Source: Hyalangium versicolor
Lineage (GTDB): Bacteria > Myxococcota > Myxococcia > Myxococcales > Myxococcaceae
Assembly: GCF_020103695.1 (NCBI RefSeq)
Contig: NZ_JAHXBF010000002.1
Span: 186,001-250,000 of the forward strand
DNA length: 64,000 nt
Reading direction: 5' to 3'
The translations under genes and the position numbers were made by a program. The notes under the pieces were generated by a model. It saw nothing but the letters and a program-made list of their open reading frames with translations. It ran no database searches and had not been told where the DNA came from. The stretch's first letter is position 1, and each line of letters begins with the position of its first letter. Of this stretch, positions 1-7,567 are shown in pieces.

Positions 1-638
1 TCAGCGGTCCCCACCTGCTTCTGCGCTACTTCGACGAACCAGGAGTCGAGCTGGGGTGTATAGATCAATCCCGGCATCACCCCGTTGGAAGTCACGCCTG
101 TTCCCGCGAGCGCCTTCGACAGGCTGAGCGTGAGGTTGTTCAGCGCCGCCTTGGCGGCGGCATACGCGCCAAACTGGGCGTGAGGCGAGATGGCGTTACG
201 TGACGAGATCTGGATCACCCGTCCCCAGCGACGCTCCCTCATCCCGGGCACGAAGGCCTGGATCAGCCGGACCGCTGCGAGCGTGTTGTGACGGTAGCTC
301 TCCCCCCATTCATCCAAGGACGCATCGAACCAGGTCGAGTGCGCCACGCTGGCGGAGCCGCCCACGTTGTTCACGAGGATGTCGATGCCGCCAAAGGCCT
401 GCCGTGCCGCCTCGATCGTGGCCGTGATTCCTTCATCCGTGGTCAGATCGCCCAGCGCTGTTGCCGCCTGGCCTCCAGCGGTCTCTATCTCCCTGGCGAC
501 AGCCTGCACTCGAGCCTGATCGCGCCCGTGGATGACCACCCTCACTCCCTCGGCAGCGAGCATCCTGGCGATCTCGGCTCCGATACCAGAGCTGCTACCC
601 GTCACGAGCGCCCGTCTCTCCTTCATCTGCATATCCAT
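1..638 (-). CDS. SDR-family NAD(P)-dependent oxidoreductase (C-terminus cut by window edge)
   Basis: The reverse strand encodes a classical short-chain dehydrogenase, a cytoplasmic NAD(P)-dependent alcohol/ketone oxidoreductase; the substrate cannot be told. Seen: the cofactor motif TGSSSGIG at residues 13-20, a NNVGG turn, a catalytic Ser in QISSRN and the YAAAK active-site Tyr/Lys. About 212 codons are present and no stop is reached, so the last part of the usual ~245-260 aa lies outside the window. The start is taken at 638 (MDMQMKERR), preceded by an AAGGAAA ribosome site; in-frame ATGs at 632 and 626 are alternatives. The gene diverges from a TetR gene across an 83-bp spacer holding two operator-like palindromes, so it is probably the target of that repressor. 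Confidence 0.93.
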   Translation of the reverse strand, partial: MDMQMKERRALVTGSSSGIGAEIARMLAAEGVRVVIHGRDQARVQAVAREIETAGGQAATALGDLTTDEGITATIEAARQAFGGIDILVNNVGGSASVAHSTWFDASLDEWGESYRHNTLAAVRLIQAFVPGMRERRWGRVIQISSRNAISPHAQFGAYAAAKAALNNLTLSLSKALAGTGVTSNGVMPGLIYTPQLDSWFVEVAQKQVGTA

Positions 639-660
639 CGGGATTTCCTTCTCGGCCAAT

Positions 661-678
661 AGTCTACAGGTGTAGACT
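661..678. promoter_or_regulatory. Perfect palindromic operator (TetR-type)
   Basis: AGTCTACA-GG-TGTAGACT is a perfect inverted repeat with 8-bp arms and a 2-bp centre. It sits 23 bp upstream of the SDR start and 44 bp upstream of the TetR start. Size and position fit a TetR-family operator; binding by the adjacent regulator is inferred. Confidence 0.75.
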
Positions 679-704
679 AACAAGCGCGGCGAAGTTCGCA
701 AGCA

Positions 705-722
705 AGTCTACAGGTGTATGCA
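705..722. promoter_or_regulatory. Second, imperfect copy of the operator, abutting the tetR start codon
   Basis: The first 14 bases repeat the left part of the 661-678 palindrome (AGTCTACAGGTGTA) and the right arm then diverges (TGCA). The copy runs into the first base of the regulator's ATG at 722, where a bound repressor would block its own transcription. The two copies lie 44 bp apart, about four helical turns, so they face the same side of the DNA. Confidence 0.6.
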
Positions 723-1360
723 TGAGCACACGAATCTCCAGGAAGACAGGGGCTGGCCGGACTCCACGGCGCCCAAGGAATGCGGAAGCGACCCGGCAGG
801 CGATCCTGCAGTCGGCCCGCCTGGCCTTCACGCGTTCAGGCTATGACGGCGTGGGTGTTCGGGAGATTGCCCAGGGGGCTGGGGTGACGGCCATGCTGGT
901 CAACCGCTACTTCGGCTCCAAGGAGCAGTTGTTCGAAGAGGTCGTCGAGGTGACGTTGTCCGCGCCCGGCATCCTCACGAGCCAGGTCACGGCGGGGGGC
1001 CGGGAGCTGGCAACACTCAGCCGGAACGTCGCCGATGCGCTGGTGGCGAGAACAGCTCCGGAGGCCACTCCCATGGACGGTTTCCTGCTCATGCTCCGCT
1101 CGGCGGCGAACGAGAGCGCCGCGAAGATCCTCCGCAGGAAGTTCACGACGCACTTCGAGAAGCCCCTGGCGGACATCCTTCCAGGAGTCAGGCCCAGTGA
1201 ACGCGCGGCCATGTTCCTGGCGATCATCGCGGGCTTTCAGGTCCTGCGGCAGGTCGTTGGAATTCCTGGGTTGCTCGACGCCGAGCCAGCGGCTCTCTCC
1301 GCCCGGCTCCAGGTGCTGTTCGACGTCTTGATGAATGAGGATCCCAGCTCCACTGCCTGA
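722..1360 (+). CDS. TetR/AcrR-family transcriptional regulator
   Basis: A 212-aa DNA-binding repressor. The N-terminus has a basic arm (residues 1-22), then the TetR helix-turn-helix at about 43-66 (GVREIAQGAGVTAMLVNRYF), followed by a helical ligand-binding domain. Length is typical of the family. It is divergent from the SDR gene and its start codon touches the second operator copy. There is no convincing Shine-Dalgarno sequence in front of the ATG at 722, so the transcript may be leaderless or nearly so. Autoregulation and control of the SDR are inferred from the shared palindromes; the inducer is unknown. Confidence 0.93.
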   Translation: MSTRISRKTGAGRTPRRPRNAEATRQAILQSARLAFTRSGYDGVGVREIAQGAGVTAMLVNRYFGSKEQLFEEVVEVTLSAPGILTSQVTAGGRELATLSRNVADALVARTAPEATPMDGFLLMLRSAANESAAKILRRKFTTHFEKPLADILPGVRPSERAAMFLAIIAGFQVLRQVVGIPGLLDAEPAALSARLQVLFDVLMNEDPSSTA

Positions 1361-1371
1361 GTCCTGGGGCT

Positions 1372-1385
1372 ATACCAAGGTTTAG
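1372..1385 (+). promoter_or_regulatory. ATACCAAGGTTTAG box upstream of hydrolase gene (copy 1)
   Basis: The 14-mer ATACCAAGGTTTAG occurs here, 80 bp before the hydrolase start at 1466, and identically at 6493-6506 between two other hydrolase genes. Its ACC-N2-GGTTTA core resembles the boxes bound by StyR/TodT-type response regulators, which belong to the same class as the regulator encoded at 2359. That it is the operator of this regulator is an inference. Confidence 0.5.
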
Positions 1386-1465
1386 TTCTCCCAATCCCAC
1401 GTAGAATGGGCTTTGGAACTGCTCCCTGGCATCTTGCTCCCATCAACGCTTCTGGAGGTTGCGCA

Positions 1466-2290
1466 ATGCCTGCTTCCACCCCTTCTAAGACGATCATGCT
1501 CATCCACGGCGCCTGGCTGACGCCCATCTCGTGGGATTCGTTCCGCACCCACTACGAGGCCAAGGGCTTCACCGTGCACACGCCGTCCTGGCCCTACCTC
1601 GATCGGAGCGTCGAAGAGCTCCGGGCCAACCCTGATCCGCGATTCGCCAAGCTGAACCTCAAGGACATCGTCGATCATTATGACGCCCTGATCCGCGCCC
1701 TGCCGGAGAAGCCCATCCTGATCGGCCACTCCTTCGGCGGGCTGATCGTGCAGATGCTGCTCGATCGCGGCCTGGGCGCGGCTGGCGTCGCCATCGATCC
1801 CGCTCCCCCCGCCGGCGTCCTGGCACACCCCGTGGCCGTCTGGACGTCCCGGAACGTCTTCACGACGTGGAACGCGTGGAACCGCGCCCTGACCATGAGC
1901 TTCGAGGGCTTCCGCGAAGGCTTCGCCAACACCCTGCCGGAATCCGAGCTGCGCCCGGCCTACGACAAGTTCATCGTGCAGACTCCGGGCCGCATCTTCT
2001 TCCAGGCCCTGTTGGGCAAGGGCTCGAAGATCAAGTCCCCCAACCCGGAGCGCCCGCCCCTGCTGCTCACGGCCGCGGAGTTCGACCGCACGGTGCCCCC
2101 GCCGATGGTCCAGGCGACCACGAAGAAGCAGTCGAAGTCGCCGTCGAAGACCGAGTACAAGTTCTTCCCGAACCGCTCGCACGTCCTGTGCCTCGAAAAG
2201 GGCTGGGAAGAGGTGGCCGACTTCGTCCTCGACTGGGCCGTCGAAGCGGCCGGGTCCCACGTGCCCGCCGCGTCCGCGAGCGCGGCGTGA
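1466..2290 (+). CDS. Alpha/beta hydrolase
   Basis: A 274-aa serine hydrolase of the alpha/beta fold. Seen: the HGAW oxyanion segment at residues 14-17, the nucleophile elbow GHSFGG with Ser89, a likely acid Asp207 (EFDRTVP) and the catalytic His239 (NRSHVL). The start at 1466 is chosen because GGAGG lies 7 bp upstream; the in-frame start at 1406 lacks a ribosome site. No signal peptide, so cytoplasmic. It has its own upstream ATACCAAGGTTTAG box and precedes the two-component genes. Substrate unknown; esterase or C-C hydrolase activity are both possible. Confidence 0.9.
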   Translation: MPASTPSKTIMLIHGAWLTPISWDSFRTHYEAKGFTVHTPSWPYLDRSVEELRANPDPRFAKLNLKDIVDHYDALIRALPEKPILIGHSFGGLIVQMLLDRGLGAAGVAIDPAPPAGVLAHPVAVWTSRNVFTTWNAWNRALTMSFEGFREGFANTLPESELRPAYDKFIVQTPGRIFFQALLGKGSKIKSPNPERPPLLLTAAEFDRTVPPPMVQATTKKQSKSPSKTEYKFFPNRSHVLCLEKGWEEVADFVLDWAVEAAGSHVPAASASAA

Positions 2291-2307
2291 GCCCCCACGC
2301 CCTGGGC

Positions 2308-2321
2308 CATACCCTCGTATG
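2308..2321. promoter_or_regulatory. CATAC-N4-GTATG palindrome before the two-component operon
   Basis: CATACCCTCGTATG is an inverted repeat with 5-bp arms, 37 bp upstream of the FixJ-type regulator start. It resembles the ATACC half of the 1372 and 6493 boxes but is not identical. Possible autoregulatory site; weak evidence. Confidence 0.35.
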
Positions 2322-2358
2322 ATTGTGGAGGGCTTCTTCCCCATGCCAAGGTGCCGGC

Positions 2359-3015
2359 ATGAGTGAGGAAGCCGTCATCCACATCGTTGACGACGACAGC
2401 TCGCTGCGGACAGCCCTGCAGACCCTTCTCCGCTCTGTCGGGATGAAGGCCAGGGCCTACGATTCGGTGCGCTCCTTCCTCGATGCCGAGCGGGGGAACG
2501 CTCCCGGTTGCCTCCTGCTCGACGTGCGCCTGCCCGGAACCAGCGGGCTCGACTTCCAGGGGCAGCTCCACTCGCTTGGCATCGACCTCCCGGTGATCAT
2601 GATGACCGGCCACGGAGACATCCCCATGTCGGTGCGCGCCATGAAGGCGGGCGCGGTCGACTTCCTGCCCAAGCCCTTCCGCGAGCAGGATCTGCTCGAC
2701 GCCGTGGCGCTCGCGGTGGAGAAACATCGCAGCCTGCGCTCCGAGCGCGAGGACCTGGAGAGCCTGCGCAAGCGTTTCGACAGCCTGTCCCCGCGTGAGC
2801 AGCAGGTGATGGCGCTCGTGACGCTCGGGCGGCTCAACAAGCAGGTGGCCGCCGACCTCGAGCTGAGCGAAATCACCATCAAGATCCATCGCGGCTCGGC
2901 GATGCGGAAGATGGAAGCGGAGTCCCTGGCCGACCTGGTGCGCATGGCCGAGGCGCTGAAGCTCCCAAGGACCCTGGACGCGGCCCTTCTCTATGTCCAT
3001 GCGCGCAAGCCCTAG
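2359..3015 (+). CDS. FixJ/StyR-type response regulator (REC + LuxR-type HTH)
   Basis: A 218-aa transcription factor. The receiver domain (residues 5-120) has acidic residues DDD at 11-13, phospho-acceptor Asp55 (LLLDVRLPG), Thr83 and Lys105. The C-terminal LuxR/FixJ helix-turn-helix begins near SPREQQVMAL and contains NKQVAADLELSEITIKIH. The start at 2359 (MSEEAVIH) matches family N-termini; the upstream in-frame start at 2323 only adds a non-conserved tail. It is first in an operon with a lone receiver (3-bp gap) and a histidine kinase (12-bp gap), its likely partners. It probably controls the neighbouring hydrolase genes. Confidence 0.94.
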   Translation: MSEEAVIHIVDDDSSLRTALQTLLRSVGMKARAYDSVRSFLDAERGNAPGCLLLDVRLPGTSGLDFQGQLHSLGIDLPVIMMTGHGDIPMSVRAMKAGAVDFLPKPFREQDLLDAVALAVEKHRSLRSEREDLESLRKRFDSLSPREQQVMALVTLGRLNKQVAADLELSEITIKIHRGSAMRKMEAESLADLVRMAEALKLPRTLDAALLYVHARKP

Positions 3016-3018
3016 CCC

Positions 3019-3387
3019 ATGTCTTCCCAAGCCCTCATCTCCGTCATCGACGACGACGCGTCGGTCCGCCAGGCGGTGATCAGCCTGCTGCGGTCGCTCG
3101 GGTTGAAGGGGTTGGGCTTCGACAGCGCCGAGGCTTTCCTGGAATCGGGAGAGCTCCAGAGCACCAGGCTGGTCATCACCGACATCCACATGCCGGGCAT
3201 GAGCGGAATCGACCTCAAGCGGGAACTCGATGCGAAGGGTTCCACCGTGCCCGTCATCATGATCACCGCCAAGACCGAGGAGGCCGTCCTCCAGCGGGCA
3301 CGGGCGAGCAACCCGTCCTACTTGCTGAAGAAGCCCTTCGATAGCGACGAATTCGTCGCTTGTGTCGAGCGCGCCCTGGCGTTGTAA
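3019..3387 (+). CDS. Stand-alone receiver-domain response regulator
   Basis: A 122-aa single-domain receiver: acidic residues DDD at 11-13, phospho-acceptor Asp55 (VITDIHMPG), Thr83 and Lys105 (LLKKPF). No output domain is present. It lies between the FixJ-type regulator and the kinase, which suggests a phosphate sink or intermediate in the same relay. The sequence is clearly paralogous to the receiver of the preceding gene, as expected from a local duplication. Confidence 0.93.
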   Translation: MSSQALISVIDDDASVRQAVISLLRSLGLKGLGFDSAEAFLESGELQSTRLVITDIHMPGMSGIDLKRELDAKGSTVPVIMITAKTEEAVLQRARASNPSYLLKKPFDSDEFVACVERALAL

Positions 3388-3399
3388 GGTCGCGGCCCG

Positions 3400-5487
3400 A
3401 TGCCGGAAGGAAACGGGTCGGAGTCCGCCGAGAACATGCCGCACCTGCCGGGCCTCCTGGCGCCCATCGTCGACGGTGTGGCGGAGAGCGTCATCGTCCG
3501 AGACCTGAGCGGCCGCATCCTCCTGTGGAACAAGGCCTCCGAGGCCCTCTACGGCCACTCACGCGAGGCCGTGCTGGGTCGCAACCTCCATGAACTCCTC
3601 CCCGCCCATCGCCCGGCGAGCACGGCGGACCTCGAGCGGCACCTGCTCGAGCAGGGCCACTGGGAAGGCGAGCTGAAGCGGACCACCGCGTCCGGTGGAG
3701 ACAAGCAGGTCGACATCCGGTGGACGGTGGTGCGTGACCCGAGCGGGCAGCCGGTGTCGATCATCGAATACGGACGCGACGTCACCCGCCTGAGCGACAT
3801 CGAGGTGGAATCGCGGATGCAGGCCCACCGCTACCGCAACCTGTTCCAGGCCATGGCGGCGGCTTTCTGGGAGCTGGATTTCTCGGAGGTGCGGAGGATG
3901 CTGGCCCAGCTCGCCCAGGGCGGCGTCACGGACTTCCGCGCCTACTTCGAGGCGCATCCCGAGTTCATCGACGCCGCCATCGCCGCCACGCGCGTGGTCG
4001 ACGTCAATGAGAAGACCGTGATGCTGTTCGGCGCCGGGAGCCGCGAAAAGCTCGTCGGAGGCACGATCACCCACTTCTGGCCTCCTGAGAGCCGCCACGT
4101 CTACGCCGAGAGCCTGCTGGCTTCGGTCCACCGCCTGCCCAGCCTGTCTCAAGAGACACGCCTGTCCACGCTCGACGGGCGGACGATCCATGCGCTGTTC
4201 ACGGTCTGCTGGCCTCCGGGCCACCATGGGCGCGGCACGGTCCTGGTGGGCGTCATCGACATCTCGGATCGGGTGGCGGCCGAGCAGGAGGTCCGCGCCA
4301 GCGAGCTGCGCTACCGGAACCTGTTCCAGGCCATGTCGACAGCGCTCTTCCAGCTCGACACCACGCGCCAGCGCGCGCTCATCGCCGACCTGATGGCTCG
4401 CGGCATCACAGACATCGCCGCCCATGTCGACAACGACCCGGACTTCCTCGTCACCTATATGGACGCCATGACCATTGGCGACGTCAACGAGGCGGCAGTG
4501 CGCATCATGGGCGCCAGGGATCGCTCCGAGCTGATTGGTCTGCCCGTGACGCGCTTCTGGCCGAAGCCGTCCTACCCAGTCATCCGGCGTGCCCTGGTCT
4601 CCGGCCTGCGGCAGAACGTCACCTTCGAGGAGGAGACGGTCCACTACAGGCTGGATGGCCGGGAGATCCACACGCAGTTCATCGTCAACGCGTCCCCCGA
4701 ACTGCGGGCGCGCAACATGGCGCTGGTCGGCCTGACCGACATCACCGAGCGCGTGGCGGCGCAGAAGGCGTTGCGGCAACTGCAAAGCGAGTTCGCCCAT
4801 GCCTCGCGCCTGTCGATGCTGGGAGAGCTGACCGCGTCCATCGCTCACGAGGTGAACCAACCCCTGGCCGCCATCTCCGCCAATGGCGCGGCGGGGGCGC
4901 GCTGGCTGTCACGGCCCGTGCCGGATCTCGACGAGGTGCGCTCCATCCACACCAACATGGTCAGCGACGCGAAGCGCGCCGCGGACATCATCGCCCGTAT
5001 CCGCGCCATGGCCTCGAACAAGACGTCGGAGCGGCAGAGCCTGTCGCCCAACCAGGTCATCGAGGAGGCCGTGAAGTTCCTGCGTCACGAGCTGATGGCG
5101 CATGAGGTCGACCTGAGCCTCGAGTTCGCCGACGGCCTGCCGGACATCGAGGCCGACCGCGTGCAGCTTCAGCAGATCATCGTCAACCTGGCACTCAACG
5201 CCATGCAGGAGATGAAGCGCGCCCACTGCCCACAACCGCGGCTGCGGATGGTGACCCTCTTGGCAGAAGGAGAGCTGCGCTTCGAGATCAAGGACTCGGG
5301 GCCAGGCATCCCACCGGCCATCCAGGAGCGGCTCTTCCAGAGCTTCTTCACCACCAAGGCGAACGGCCTCGGCATGGGGCTGTCGATCTGCCGCAACATC
5401 ATCGAGGCGCACGGCGGCCGCATCTGGGCCGAGAACCTCCCGTCCGGCGGGGCGTGCTTCATCTTCACCCTGCCGTTCGCGCGATAG
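3400..5487 (+). CDS. Multi-PAS soluble sensor histidine kinase (FixL/NodV/StyS-like)
   Basis: A 695-aa kinase. Three PAS-like sensor modules (about 20-140, 140-300 and 300-455) precede the kinase core. The second and third are evident duplicates: both start with RYRNLFQAM and share the VNE..V..(M)GA.. and ITHFWP/VTRFWP patterns. The H-box SIAHEVNQPLAAI carries His483, followed by the N-box (NLALNAMQEM) and G-boxes (DSGPGIPP, GLGMGLSI). No membrane segment, so it senses a cytoplasmic ligand or redox signal; a haem-binding His is not assignable by eye. It should phosphorylate the two regulators encoded just upstream. Confidence 0.93.
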   Translation: MPEGNGSESAENMPHLPGLLAPIVDGVAESVIVRDLSGRILLWNKASEALYGHSREAVLGRNLHELLPAHRPASTADLERHLLEQGHWEGELKRTTASGGDKQVDIRWTVVRDPSGQPVSIIEYGRDVTRLSDIEVESRMQAHRYRNLFQAMAAAFWELDFSEVRRMLAQLAQGGVTDFRAYFEAHPEFIDAAIAATRVVDVNEKTVMLFGAGSREKLVGGTITHFWPPESRHVYAESLLASVHRLPSLSQETRLSTLDGRTIHALFTVCWPPGHHGRGTVLVGVIDISDRVAAEQEVRASELRYRNLFQAMSTALFQLDTTRQRALIADLMARGITDIAAHVDNDPDFLVTYMDAMTIGDVNEAAVRIMGARDRSELIGLPVTRFWPKPSYPVIRRALVSGLRQNVTFEEETVHYRLDGREIHTQFIVNASPELRARNMALVGLTDITERVAAQKALRQLQSEFAHASRLSMLGELTASIAHEVNQPLAAISANGAAGARWLSRPVPDLDEVRSIHTNMVSDAKRAADIIARIRAMASNKTSERQSLSPNQVIEEAVKFLRHELMAHEVDLSLEFADGLPDIEADRVQLQQIIVNLALNAMQEMKRAHCPQPRLRMVTLLAEGELRFEIKDSGPGIPPAIQERLFQSFFTTKANGLGMGLSICRNIIEAHGGRIWAENLPSGGACFIFTLPFAR

Positions 5488-5534
5488 GCTTGGCTGCGCG
5501 GACCGAGCGCCCGCGCAACCCTGGAGCCCGAACG

Positions 5535-6398
5535 CTAGCCCTTGATGAAGGCCAGCAGGTCCTTGTTGATGACGTCCTTGTTGACCGAGGCCATGCCGTG
5601 GCCGAAGCCCGGATAGACCTTGAGCTGAGCGCCCTTGGCCAGGGTGGCCGTGAGCTTCGCCGAGCCGTCGATCGGCACGATCTGGTCGTCGTCGCCGTGC
5701 ATCACCAGGGTAGGTACATCGAACTTCGCGAGATCCGCTCGGAAATCGGTCTCTGAGAAGGCCTTGATGCAGTCGTACTCGGCCTTCAGGCCGCCCATCA
5801 TGCCTTGCAGCCAGAAGCTCTCACGCAGGCCCTCGGAGATCTTCGCGCCCGGACGGTTGAACCCGTAGAACGCCAGGGTCAGCTCCTTGAAGAAGCTCGA
5901 GCGATCGGCGAGCACTCCGGCACGGATGCCGTCGAAGACCTCGATGGGGAGGCCGTTCGGGTGCCAGTCGGTCTTGAGCATGATGGGCGGCACGGCGCCG
6001 ACGAGCACGGCCTTGGCGACGCGTGAGGTGCCGTAGCGGCCGAGATAGCGCGTGACTTCGCCGCCTCCCGTCGAGTGGCCGACATGGATGGCTTTCTTGA
6101 GATCGAGCGCGGCGGTCAACTGGGCGAGATCATCCGCATAGGTGTCCATGTTGTGGCCGTCCCACGGCTGCGACGAGCGGCCATGGCCGCGGCGGTCGTG
6201 AGCGATGGTGCGATAGCCACGATCCGAGAGGAACAGCATCTGGTCCTCCCAGGCGTCCGAGCTGAGGGGCCAACCGTGCGAGAAGACCACGGGCTGACCA
6301 TCCTTCGGGCCCCAATCCTTGAAGTAGATCTGGGTCCCGTCCTGGGTGGTGAGGTAGCTGCCGGAGATCTTTCCGGGCTGAGCGGTGAGGGAGGGCAT
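5535..6398 (-). CDS. Alpha/beta hydrolase, non-haem chloroperoxidase/arylesterase type
   Basis: A 287-aa hydrolase close to the cofactor-free haloperoxidase/aryl-esterase group. Seen: the [10 protein letters not shown] oxyanion region (41-50), the [16 protein letters not shown] signature, nucleophile GHSTGGGE with Ser109, acid Asp238 in HGDDDQIVP and His267 in GFGHGMAS. The start at 6398 (MPSLTAQPG) is preceded by AAGGAAG; the longer in-frame ORF from 6494 reads through the promoter region. Family members hydrolyse aryl esters and can perhydrolyse acids to peracids. Divergent from the hydrolase at 6616 and convergent with the kinase operon. Confidence 0.92.
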   Translation of the reverse strand: MPSLTAQPGKISGSYLTTQDGTQIYFKDWGPKDGQPVVFSHGWPLSSDAWEDQMLFLSDRGYRTIAHDRRGHGRSSQPWDGHNMDTYADDLAQLTAALDLKKAIHVGHSTGGGEVTRYLGRYGTSRVAKAVLVGAVPPIMLKTDWHPNGLPIEVFDGIRAGVLADRSSFFKELTLAFYGFNRPGAKISEGLRESFWLQGMMGGLKAEYDCIKAFSETDFRADLAKFDVPTLVMHGDDDQIVPIDGSAKLTATLAKGAQLKVYPGFGHGMASVNKDVINKDLLAFIKG

Positions 6399-6492
6399 GC
6401 GAGCTTCCTTTCGATAGCGCGTGGAGATGAAACCGCCGCAAGGATGAGTCTCGGGATGGCGATCCGCCATCGTACTCAGCGGTGGAGGACCC

Positions 6493-6506
6493 ATACCAAG
6501 GTTTAG
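6493..6506 (+). promoter_or_regulatory. ATACCAAGGTTTAG box in divergent hydrolase promoter (copy 2)
   Basis: Identical 14-mer to 1372-1385. It lies in the 217-bp region between the divergent hydrolases at 6398 (minus) and 6616 (plus), 110 bp before the plus-strand start, so it could serve either gene. See the first copy for the suggested regulator. Confidence 0.5.
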
Positions 6507-6615
6507 GTCGGCTCACCCAAGCGTACAAAAGACAGTTCAACAGTCCGTCTCCATACTCTGTCTCGATTTCGAAACAACGAGGCGAGCCTCCTTCCACTGC
6601 AGAAAGGACCCGACC

Positions 6616-7476
6616 ATGAGCACGTTTGTCCCCACCTATACCGCCGTCAATGTGCCCACCCGCTTCGTCGAGGTGAAGGGCCGTCGCATCGCCTATCGCG
6701 ACATCGGCAAGGGCGTCCCCATCATCCTGTGCCTGCGGTTTCGCGGGATCCTCGACTCGTGGGACCCGGCCTTCCTGGATGCGCTGGCCGCCCACAACCG
6801 CGTCATCACCTTCGACTATTCCGGCCTCGGCCAGTCGACCGGCGAGCCCAGCTACGTGCGCACGAGGATGGCGCAGGATGCCGTCGACCTGGCCGACGCG
6901 CTGGGCCTGGAGCGCTTCGTCATCGGCGGCTGGTCGCTGGGTGGCATCGCGGCGCAGGTGGTGGCGCGCCTGAATCCCGCGCGCGTCATCAAGCTTGTCC
7001 TGATCGGAACCACCCCGCCGGGCAAGGTCCGCCTCGGAGCGAAGCCCATCTTCTACGAGCGCGCCCTGAAGCCGGTGAACGATCTGGATGATGAGATCGT
7101 GCTCTTCTTCCATCCGGATTCTCCGAAGTCTCGCGCCGCCGCGCTGGCTTCGCACAACCGGATCGCGGCACGGACCACGAGCGTCAGCCCGGCGATCCCG
7201 ATCGAGACCGTCATGAAGTTGCTGGCCGAGACCAAGAGCGATGACATCTTCGTCGATGACAACGGCTACCGCGACTTCCTCAAGGCGACCGATATCCCCA
7301 CCCTCGTCATCTCCGGAGATCAGGAGATCGTCTTCCCTGTCGAGAACTGGTTCGACGTGACTCCACAGACGAAGTCCGTGCACCTGATGGTGTTCCCGCA
7401 GATGGGCCACGGGCCCCAGCACGAAGCGCCCCAAATCAGTGCGGACCTGATCACCAGCTTCATCGCGAATAGCTGA
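6616..7476 (+). CDS. Alpha/beta hydrolase
   Basis: A 286-aa alpha/beta-fold enzyme with the nucleophile elbow GGWSLGG (Ser107) and a C-terminal MGHGPQHE catalytic-His segment. The oxyanion strand reads IILCLRFRG instead of the usual HG(F/W) motif, a small departure from the family pattern. The ATG at 6616 is preceded by AAAGGA. It is the third hydrolase around the FixJ/kinase module, and the shared promoter box suggests common control. Substrate not deducible. Confidence 0.88.
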   Translation: MSTFVPTYTAVNVPTRFVEVKGRRIAYRDIGKGVPIILCLRFRGILDSWDPAFLDALAAHNRVITFDYSGLGQSTGEPSYVRTRMAQDAVDLADALGLERFVIGGWSLGGIAAQVVARLNPARVIKLVLIGTTPPGKVRLGAKPIFYERALKPVNDLDDEIVLFFHPDSPKSRAAALASHNRIAARTTSVSPAIPIETVMKLLAETKSDDIFVDDNGYRDFLKATDIPTLVISGDQEIVFPVENWFDVTPQTKSVHLMVFPQMGHGPQHEAPQISADLITSFIANS

Positions 7477-7486
7477 TTCGAGCCTC

Positions 7487-7524
7487 AGGCCCCGACTGCT
7501 CCGTGCTGAATGAACCCGGGGCCT
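7487..7524 (+). terminator. Possible terminator hairpin after hydrolase gene
   Basis: AGGCCCCG and CGGGGCCT are perfect 8-bp arms separated by a 22-nt loop, 10 bp after the stop codon. No T-run follows, so the call is tentative. Confidence 0.35.
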
Positions 7525-7567
7525 TCAGCTTGACAGGGTGGGAGCACCGCTGCTCTCACCTGGGTCC

